Of a DNA stretch of 64,000 nt, positions 58,228-64,000 are shown piece after piece. The notes under the pieces were generated by a model. That model searched no databases. It saw nothing but the letters and a program-made list of their open reading frames with translations, and was not told the DNA's origin. Source of the stretch: Bradyrhizobium sp. ARR65 (lineage in GTDB: Bacteria; Pseudomonadota; Alphaproteobacteria; Rhizobiales; Xanthobacteraceae). How positions within the stretch are numbered: the first letter of the stretch is position 1; each line of letters starts with the position of its first letter. The position numbers were made by a program, and so were the translations under genes. The stretch is from contig NZ_AWZU01000020.1 in assembly GCF_000472385.1 (NCBI RefSeq), forward strand, positions 38,567 through 102,566, read 5' to 3'.

Positions 58228-59823
58228 ATGGATTGGTCGCAGCATTCGATAGCACCCATGCAGCTTGAGGCGCGTTTCGGCGATCGCCTGGTGCCCGCTT
58301 TCCGTGAGCGGCCGCGGAGCATCTGGCAGATGGTGCTGGATGCCGCCGCGAAAAACCCGGACGGAGAGGCTTTGGTTTGCGGTCAGATCCGCCTGACCTG
58401 GCGCGAGGCCGTAGCGCGCTCTGCGCAGATTGCAACGGGCTTGCAGCGGCAGGGGCTGGAGCAAGGAGACCGCATCGCGCTTCTGCTTGGCAACCGGATC
58501 GAATTTCCGCTGCTGCTGTTCGCAGCCGCCCGGCTCGGCCTGATCACGGTTTTGCTCGGTACGCGTCAGCAGAAGTCGGAAATCGCCTATGTGCTCAACG
58601 ATTGCGGCGCAAAGTTCTTGGTTTACGAGGCTGCGCTTTCGGATCGCCTGCCCGACGCGCACGATGTACCCCAGCTCGCGCGTCGCATCGCCGTCGATGA
58701 TGACACGCTGCTCTCGCAATTTTCGGGGCTTCTCGATCACCCGCCGCTTTCGGCGACTGTGGATGTCGGCGAAGAAGACACCGCGATGATCCTCTACACG
58801 TCAGGTACGACGGGGCGTCCGAAGGGCGCGATGCTTGCCCATTGCAACATCATCCATTCCGCGATGATCTTCGTGAATTGCCTGGGACTGGCTGCGGCCG
58901 ACCGTTCGATCGCCGCCGTTCCGCTCGCCCATGTCACCGGCGTGGTCGCCAACATCATGACCATGGTGGCCTGCGCGGGGACGCTGATCATCGTCGCCGA
59001 GTTCAAGGCCGCCGAATATCTCAAGATCGCCGCGCGCGAGCGTATCACCTACACGGTGATGGTACCGGCGATGTACAATCTTTGCCTGCTGCAGCCCGAT
59101 TTCGACGCTTACGACCTCTCCGCCTGGCGCATCGGCGGCTTTGGCGGCGCACCGATGCCGGTTGCGACGATCGAGCGGCTCGCCGTCAAAATCCCGGGCC
59201 TGAAGCTGGTGAACTGCTATGGCGCCACGGAGACGACCTCGCCGACAACCATCATGCCGGGCGAATTGACCGCGCGTCATATCGACAGTGTCGGCCTGCC
59301 GTGTCCGGGGGCGACGGTTGTGGTCATGGACGAGATGGGCCGCGAATTGCCGCGGGGCGAGATCGGCGAAATCTGGATCCACGGCGCTTCCGTGATCAAG
59401 GGCTATTGGAACAACCTGCAGGCCACGGCGGAAAGTTTTACGGGCGGCTTCTGGCACTCCGGCGATCTCGGCTCGATCGATGCGGACAATTTCGTGCGGG
59501 TGTTCGATCGGCGGAAGGACATGATCAACCGCGGCGGATTGAAGGTGTTTTCGGCCGAAGTCGAGTCCGTGCTCGCCGGCCACCCCGGCGTGGTCGAGAG
59601 TGCCGTGATTGCAAAGCCATGCCCCGTGCTCGGCGAGCGCGTCCACGCCGTTATCGTGACCCGCGGCGAGGTCTCGGCCGAGGCCGTGCGAAGCTGGTGC
59701 GCCGAGCGGCTTTCCGACTACAAGGTGCCGGAAACCGTGGTGCTGACGCTGGATCCGTTGCCGCGCAACGCGAACGGCAAGGTGCTGAAACGCCAGTTGC
59801 GTGAGATGCTGGAGCAGGTCTAG
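58228..59823 (+). CDS. Acyl-CoA synthetase (AMP-forming)
   Basis: The 531-residue protein belongs to the ANL superfamily: the P-loop-like ILYTSGTTGRPKGAMLAH (about residues 189-206), NCYGATETTSPT (about 329-340), the hinge DRRKDMINRGG (about 427-437) and the catalytic C-terminal Lys in PRNANGKVLKRQ (about 512-523). It activates a carboxylate to its CoA thioester with ATP. The chain length or aromatic preference is not evident. It starts nine bases after panB, perhaps in one operon. Confidence 0.92.
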   Translation: MDWSQHSIAPMQLEARFGDRLVPAFRERPRSIWQMVLDAAAKNPDGEALVCGQIRLTWREAVARSAQIATGLQRQGLEQGDRIALLLGNRIEFPLLLFAAARLGLITVLLGTRQQKSEIAYVLNDCGAKFLVYEAALSDRLPDAHDVPQLARRIAVDDDTLLSQFSGLLDHPPLSATVDVGEEDTAMILYTSGTTGRPKGAMLAHCNIIHSAMIFVNCLGLAAADRSIAAVPLAHVTGVVANIMTMVACAGTLIIVAEFKAAEYLKIAARERITYTVMVPAMYNLCLLQPDFDAYDLSAWRIGGFGGAPMPVATIERLAVKIPGLKLVNCYGATETTSPTTIMPGELTARHIDSVGLPCPGATVVVMDEMGRELPRGEIGEIWIHGASVIKGYWNNLQATAESFTGGFWHSGDLGSIDADNFVRVFDRRKDMINRGGLKVFSAEVESVLAGHPGVVESAVIAKPCPVLGERVHAVIVTRGEVSAEAVRSWCAERLSDYKVPETVVLTLDPLPRNANGKVLKRQLREMLEQV

Positions 59824-59994
59824 ATGGGGAGGAGGAGTGGGGCCACCTCTGGCGTGTCATAAGGCTTTGACCCCTTCCTACTTTGCCTTGCCAGCGCCAT
59901 ATCGATGGGCTATCGCGCGGCTGTCCGCGGGGGATGGGCGTTTAGGCCCAACATGCCGCTCGGCCAAGGCGCGGCGGCGATGGGAAAGCACTAA

Positions 59995-60648
59995 GTGTCT
60001 GAATTATTTGATGAAGTCGACGAGGAAGTCCGTCGCGAGCAGCTCAAGAGGCTGTGGGACAAATATTCGATTCTCATCATTGGCGTGGCGCTTTTGATCA
60101 TCGCCGCGGTCGGCGGCTGGCGCGGTTATCAATATTTCGAGGCCAAGAAGGCGGCCGAGGCCGGTGAGGCCTTCAATAAGGCGATCGAGCTTTCCGAGCA
60201 AGGCAAGCACACCGAGGCGGAAGCCGCCTTTGCCGACCTCGCGGCCAAGGCTCCGGGCGGCTACCGCACCCTGGCGCGGTTCCGGGCCGCCGCCGAGGAG
60301 GCGAGCCGTGATCCCAAGGCTGCAGCCAAGATGTTCGACGAGGTCGCCGCCGACGGCAGCGTCGGGGCTGAGTTGCAGGCGCTCGCCCGTATTCGCGCCG
60401 GCGGACTGCTGGTGGACAGCGCGAGCTATTCCGAGATGAAGCAACGGCTCGAGGCCGATACCGCGCCGGGCGCCACCTTCCGCCATAGCGCGCGCGAGTT
60501 GCTCGCGCTGTCGGCCTGGCGCGCCAACGACAGTGCGGCGACCCGGCAATGGCTGGACATGATTGCGCTCGACGGCGATACGCCGCCCGGCTTGCGCTCG
60601 CGCGCGCAAGCGCTGCAGGCGCTGCTGCCGCCGGTGGCCAAAAGCTAA
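59995..60648 (+). CDS. YfgM-like TPR membrane protein
   Basis: The 217-residue protein starts with a cytosolic stretch and a single membrane segment (ILIIGVALLIIAAVGGW, about residues 23-39), followed by a helical TPR-like domain starting at the AAEAGEAFNKAIELSEQGKH block. This matches YfgM/DUF2659, an ancillary subunit linking the SecYEG translocon and periplasmic chaperones. The GTG start at 59995 is chosen. It lies two genes upstream of der, as in related genomes where yfgM, bamB-like and der cluster. Confidence 0.85.
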   Translation: MSELFDEVDEEVRREQLKRLWDKYSILIIGVALLIIAAVGGWRGYQYFEAKKAAEAGEAFNKAIELSEQGKHTEAEAAFADLAAKAPGGYRTLARFRAAAEEASRDPKAAAKMFDEVAADGSVGAELQALARIRAGGLLVDSASYSEMKQRLEADTAPGATFRHSARELLALSAWRANDSAATRQWLDMIALDGDTPPGLRSRAQALQALLPPVAKS

Positions 60649-60684
60649 GTTTGCGGGACCCAAGGCTTGATCAAGAGACCGACC

Positions 60685-61287
60685 ATGCGCCGCTCGCAAC
60701 GTCTGATCGCAGCCACCATGCTCGTCGCGCTCACCGGCGTGCTCGGCGGCTGCTCGAGCGGGATCGGCGGCTGGGATCCGACCGACTTGCTGGACTGGCT
60801 CGATACCAAGAAGAAGCTGCCCGGCGACCGCAAGCCGGTGTTTCCTGATGGCGTGCCTGGCCTGGAGCAGGGCGTCCCGAAGGAATTGTACAAGGGCGAG
60901 GTCGAGAAGCAGCAGCAGGAGGAGGCCGCTCAAGCTGCGGCGGGCGCCGCGCAGCCGCCGGCTGATCAGCCGCCGCCCCAGAACCAGCCGGGGACGAAAT
61001 CCAAGCAGGCCAAGGCCAAGAGGAGCAAGCAGGCAGCGGCCGGGACCGCAGCGGCAGAGCCTGACGGCGAAGCTCAGGCAACCGAAGAGCCCGCTGCCGC
61101 AACGCCGCCTCCCAAGGGCAAGAAGGTCGCCCACCGCAAGCGCACCACGACGCCGGCGGACGAATCGGCCGCCGCCCAGTCCGGAGAGGCGTCGCAGCCC
61201 GCCCAGTCGACACAGCCGGCGCAATCCGCACAGCAATCGCCGACGCCATTCCCTGCGCCGCTGCCGAGCGGCAGCTTTACGCGCTAG
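60685..61287 (+). CDS. Low-complexity lipoprotein
   Basis: The 200-residue product has a lipoprotein signal peptide with lipobox LGGC (cysteine near residue 22). A short conserved-looking stretch WDPTDLLDWLDTKKKLPGD follows, then about 130 residues dominated by Ala, Gln, Pro, Lys and Glu, probably unstructured. Located between yfgM-like and der, it occupies the place where bamB is often found, but has no beta-propeller repeats, so it is not BamB. The role is unknown. The ATG at 60685 is preferred over the TTG at 60667. Confidence 0.75.
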   Translation: MRRSQRLIAATMLVALTGVLGGCSSGIGGWDPTDLLDWLDTKKKLPGDRKPVFPDGVPGLEQGVPKELYKGEVEKQQQEEAAQAAAGAAQPPADQPPPQNQPGTKSKQAKAKRSKQAAAGTAAAEPDGEAQATEEPAAATPPPKGKKVAHRKRTTTPADESAAAQSGEASQPAQSTQPAQSAQQSPTPFPAPLPSGSFTR

Positions 61288-61342
61288 TCTATCTTCGTCG
61301 CTAAATTGAGATCGCGCCTCCGCATCGGCGCTTGGATCATCC

Positions 61343-62716
61343 ATGGCTTTTACGATCGCCATTATCGGCCGGCCGAACGTCGGAAAATCCACCTTGTTCA
61401 ACCGTCTCGTTGGACAAAAGCTGGCGCTGGTCGATGACGAACCCGGCGTGACGCGCGACCGCCGCGAAGGCGAGGCAAAGCTCGGCGATCTCGCCTTCAC
61501 CATCATCGACACGGCCGGCCTCGATGAAGGGCCGAAGGGCTCGCTGACGGCGCGGATGCAGGAACAGACCGAGACGGCCATCAAGCTTTCGGATGCGCTG
61601 ATGTTCGTGATCGACGCTCGCGTCGGGCTGACGCCCGCCGATCGCGCCTTTGCCGATTTCGCGCGAAAGGCAAACAAGCCGGTGCTGCTGCTCGCCAACA
61701 AGAGCGAGGGCAGGCACGGCGAGGCCGGCGCCCTGGAGGCCTATGCGCTGGGGCTCGGCGATCCGATCCAGATCTCGGCCGAGCATGGCGAGGGGCTTGG
61801 CGATCTCTACGAGGCGTTGCGCGAGTTGCTGCCCGAGCAGGCCGAGGAGGCTGAAGCCGGCACCGAGGAAATGGAGGCCGAGGCATCGACCCGTCCGATC
61901 CGTGTCGCCATCGTCGGCCGTCCCAACGCTGGCAAATCCACGCTGATCAACCAGCTTATCGGCGAGGAACGCTTGCTGACCAGTGCCGAGGCCGGAACCA
62001 CGCGCGATTCCGTTGCGGTCGAGATCGACTGGGAAGGCCGGCTGTTTCGCGTGTTCGACACCGCCGGCCTGCGGCGTCGCTCGCGCATCGAGGAGAAGCT
62101 GGAGAAGCTGTCGGTGGCGGACGCGCTGCGCGCAGTGCGCTTTGCCGAAGTGGTGGTGCTGATGATGGATGCGCAGCATCGCTTCGAGGAGCAGGATCTG
62201 CGCATCGCCGACCTGATCGAGCGTGAGGGCCGCGCGATCGTGATCGCCGTCAGCAAATGGGACCTGATGGAGGGCAAGGGCGGAAAGATTGCGCAGCTCC
62301 GCGCCGACGCCGATCACTGGCTGCCACAAGTCGCAGGAGCGCCGGTCGTGGCAGTCTCCGGCCTGACCGGGGAGGGCATCGACCGGCTGATGGAGGCCAT
62401 CGTGCAGGCCTATGCGATCTGGAACAAGCGCGTGCCGACTTCGGCGCTCAATCGCTGGTTCGAACAGGCCATCCAGGCCAATCCGCCGCCCGCGGTCTCC
62501 GGCCGCCGGCTAAAGCTCAACTACATCACCCAGACCAAGGCGCGGCCGCCGAGCTTTGTGCTGTTCTGCTCGCGCGCGGATGCGGTGCCGCAGTCTTACT
62601 TGCGCTACCTTACCAACTCCCTGCGCGCGGTGTTCGGCTTGCCGGGCACGCCGGTGCGGATCACCCTACGCGAGAAGGCCAACCCCTTCGCGCATAAGCG
62701 CAAGCGGTTGTCATGA
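61343..62716 (+). CDS. der: Ribosome assembly GTPase Der (EngA)
   Basis: Der is an essential double GTPase needed for 50S assembly. The 457-residue protein has two G domains: the first with GRPNVGKST (residues 8-16), DTAGL (about 57) and the G4-like NKSE (about 118); the second with GRPNAGKST (about 191-199), DTAGLRRR (about 238) and SKWD (about 305). The KH-like C-terminal domain ends in PFAHKRKRLS. The first G4 has Glu in place of the usual Asp. Confidence 0.96.
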   Translation: MAFTIAIIGRPNVGKSTLFNRLVGQKLALVDDEPGVTRDRREGEAKLGDLAFTIIDTAGLDEGPKGSLTARMQEQTETAIKLSDALMFVIDARVGLTPADRAFADFARKANKPVLLLANKSEGRHGEAGALEAYALGLGDPIQISAEHGEGLGDLYEALRELLPEQAEEAEAGTEEMEAEASTRPIRVAIVGRPNAGKSTLINQLIGEERLLTSAEAGTTRDSVAVEIDWEGRLFRVFDTAGLRRRSRIEEKLEKLSVADALRAVRFAEVVVLMMDAQHRFEEQDLRIADLIEREGRAIVIAVSKWDLMEGKGGKIAQLRADADHWLPQVAGAPVVAVSGLTGEGIDRLMEAIVQAYAIWNKRVPTSALNRWFEQAIQANPPPAVSGRRLKLNYITQTKARPPSFVLFCSRADAVPQSYLRYLTNSLRAVFGLPGTPVRITLREKANPFAHKRKRLS

Positions 62717-62759
62717 ACGACCGCGCGCCGGAGGTGCAGTTTCGGTTGGCTGGGTGAGA

Positions 62760-62807
62760 TTCCGGGTCTGGTCCTTCGGACCATCCCGGAAAGACTGCTA
62801 GGCAGTC
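62760..62807. terminator. Two hairpins between convergent der and binding-protein genes
   Basis: TTCCGGG (62760-62766) pairs with CCCGGAA (62785-62791) around an inner TGGTCC-TTC-GGACCA stem. GACTGC-TAG-GCAGTC (62793-62807) follows and overlaps the stop codon of the binding protein. Together they could end transcription from both sides. Confidence 0.55.
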
Positions 62808-64000
62808 ACTTCTTCACCAGCGGGCACTCGCTCGCTTCCAGCGGCTTGGCGGCGTCCTCCGGCGAGATGGTCGCGACCAGCTTGTAATAGTCCCACGGAT
62901 ATTTCGACTCTTCCGGCTTCTTCACCTCGAACAGATAAGCCGGAATGATGCGGCGGCCGTCGGCGCGGAGCGGCCCCTTGCCGAACAGGGGATCGTCGGT
63001 CGGGATCTCCTTCATCTTGGTAACGACCTTGGCGCCATCATGCGGATTGCCGCCCAGCGCTTCCAGCGCCTTCAGGTAGTGCAGCACGGCCGCGTAGTTT
63101 CCCGCCACCGTCATCGACGGCATCGTGCCCTTCGGCGAAACCTTCTGGAATCGCTTGGACCATTCGCGCGTCTTGTCGTTGAGGTCCCAATAGAAGGATT
63201 CGGTGAAAGTGAGGCCCTGTGCGGTCTTCAAACCCAGCGCATGCACGTCGTTGATGAAGAGCAGGAGCGCCGCGATTTTCTGGCCGCCCGACACGATGCC
63301 GAATTCGGATGCCTGCTTGATCGCATTGGTAGTGTCGCCACCGGCATTGGCCAGACCGATCACCTTCGCTTTCGACGACTGCGCCTGCAGTAGGAAGGAG
63401 GAGAAATCCGAGGTGTTGAGCGGATGCCTGACACCGCCGAGCACCTTGCCGCCATTGGCTGTGACGACCGCCGATGTGTCGCGCTCGAGTGCTTGGCCGA
63501 ACGCGTAGTCGGCGGTCAGGAAGAACCAGCTATCGCCGCCCGCTTTGGTCAGCGCCTTGCCGGTGCCGTTGGCGAGCATGTAGGTGTCGTAGGTGTACGA
63601 GATCGTGTTCGGCGAGCAGGCCTTGCCGGTGAGGTCGGCGGTCGCCGCGCCCGAGTTGAGCAGGATCGCGTTCTTCTCGCGCACGACATTGCTCACGGCC
63701 AGCGCCACGCCCGAGTTCGGCGTATCGGCGATGGCGTCGACCTTGTCATTGTCGATCCATGACCGCGTGATGTTGACGCCGACGTCGGGCTTGTTCTGGT
63801 GGTCGCCGCTTAAGACGTCGATGTTCCAGCCCTTGGCGGGCAGCCCGGAATCCTCGACTGCCATCTTGATCGCGGCCACCGAATTGGGGCCGCCGATATC
63901 GGCATAGAGGCTCGACATGTCGTTGAGCACGCCGATCTTGACGTTCTTGTCATCCGCGCATGCCGACGTGGCGAGGCCAAACCCAGCAAAACCAACTCCA
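62806..64000 (-). CDS. LivK-type substrate-binding protein, second copy (cut by window end)
   Basis: The frame is open to the window edge, so the start lies outside. The visible N-terminal part still includes the end of a signal peptide (ATSACA-DDK) before KNVKIGVLNDMSSLYADIGG. It is closely similar over its length to the binding protein at 40205, including YAFGQALERDTSAVV versus YAFGAALERDTTAAV and the ending SECPLVKK versus STCPLLKK. No permease or ATPase genes are visible beside it, so it may use the transporter at 38.7-43.3 kb or one outside the window. Confidence 0.92.
   Translation of the reverse strand, partial: GVGFAGFGLATSACADDKNVKIGVLNDMSSLYADIGGPNSVAAIKMAVEDSGLPAKGWNIDVLSGDHQNKPDVGVNITRSWIDNDKVDAIADTPNSGVALAVSNVVREKNAILLNSGAATADLTGKACSPNTISYTYDTYMLANGTGKALTKAGGDSWFFLTADYAFGQALERDTSAVVTANGGKVLGGVRHPLNTSDFSSFLLQAQSSKAKVIGLANAGGDTTNAIKQASEFGIVSGGQKIAALLLFINDVHALGLKTAQGLTFTESFYWDLNDKTREWSKRFQKVSPKGTMPSMTVAGNYAAVLHYLKALEALGGNPHDGAKVVTKMKEIPTDDPLFGKGPLRADGRRIIPAYLFEVKKPEESKYPWDYYKLVATISPEDAAKPLEASECPLVKK

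Noticed and set aside
60004..61701. 565-residue minus-strand frame spanning the yfgM-like, lipoprotein and der genes
   Set aside because: Covers three plus-strand genes with good starts; Leu/Arg/Gly-rich low-complexity translation.
1..64000. CRISPR array, prophage, tRNA or rRNA genes
   Set aside because: I looked for regular spacers, phage structural or integrase genes and tRNA-like cloverleaf ends and saw none; a tRNA scan would settle it.

Overview
The window looks like chromosomal DNA of an alphaproteobacterium of the Bradyrhizobium / Nitrobacteraceae type. The signs are high GC, guaB and guaA with an RsmB-type methyltransferase in between, a YfgM-like protein, a lipoprotein and der in a row, several LivK-type binding proteins, and dispersed palindromic repeats of a kind I associate with Bradyrhizobium. 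The species assignment is inference. I saw no rRNA, tRNA, CRISPR array, transposase or integrase.

1-10 kb is a core-like block: a DHA2 drug-efflux protein, a Pmp3-like peptide, guaB, an NADP-dependent oxidoreductase, a metallophosphoesterase, a MAPEG protein, an RsmB/NOP rRNA methyltransferase and guaA. guaB and guaA catalyse the two steps from IMP to GMP.

10.1-13.4 kb lies between the natural 3' end of guaA and an imperfect copy of that end (21 of 23 bases, including the last codons and stop). This is the footprint expected of a small island inserted at guaA, with no integrase left. Inside are a carboxymuconolactone-decarboxylase-like gene without its redox cysteines, an isonitrile-hydratase-like DJ-1/PfpI gene, a DJ-1 fragment, and a GlxA/AraC-type regulator. 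A shared operator-like motif sits at almost the same distance upstream of both enzyme genes.

13.4-32.9 kb is a patchwork of small regulator/enzyme units: an SDR and NADP oxidoreductase facing a LysR gene; a TetR gene facing an ester cyclase/DoxX pair across twin palindromes; YciI, hydrolase and VOC genes; a second LysR gene facing a methyltransferase; an SDR whose 3' end overlaps a damaged-looking metallophosphoesterase; ybaK; MarR; a CLC protein with CBS domains; pxpA; a group of unknown small proteins; a methyltransferase; a GST; a DUF2236 protein; and an ArsC-like protein.

32.9-45.7 kb is a transport and nitrogen/carbon uptake block: actP with a DUF485 partner, LysR facing a nitrilase, two tandem PAS_5-like paralogues, a complete branched-chain-amino-acid-type ABC transporter (livG, livF, binding protein, livH, livM), a DUF47/PiT phosphate pair and a Gdx-type SMR exporter.

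46-54.8 kb has prfC followed by four regulator/enzyme modules (TetR with O-methyltransferase, TetR with two alpha/beta hydrolases, HxlR with GST, TetR with hydrolase), each with a visible candidate operator. 54.8-56 kb is a repeat-rich stretch without a convincing gene. 56-64 kb is core again: a secreted protein, NnrU, panB, an acyl-CoA ligase, a YfgM-like protein, a lipoprotein, der, and a second LivK-type binding protein cut by the window edge.
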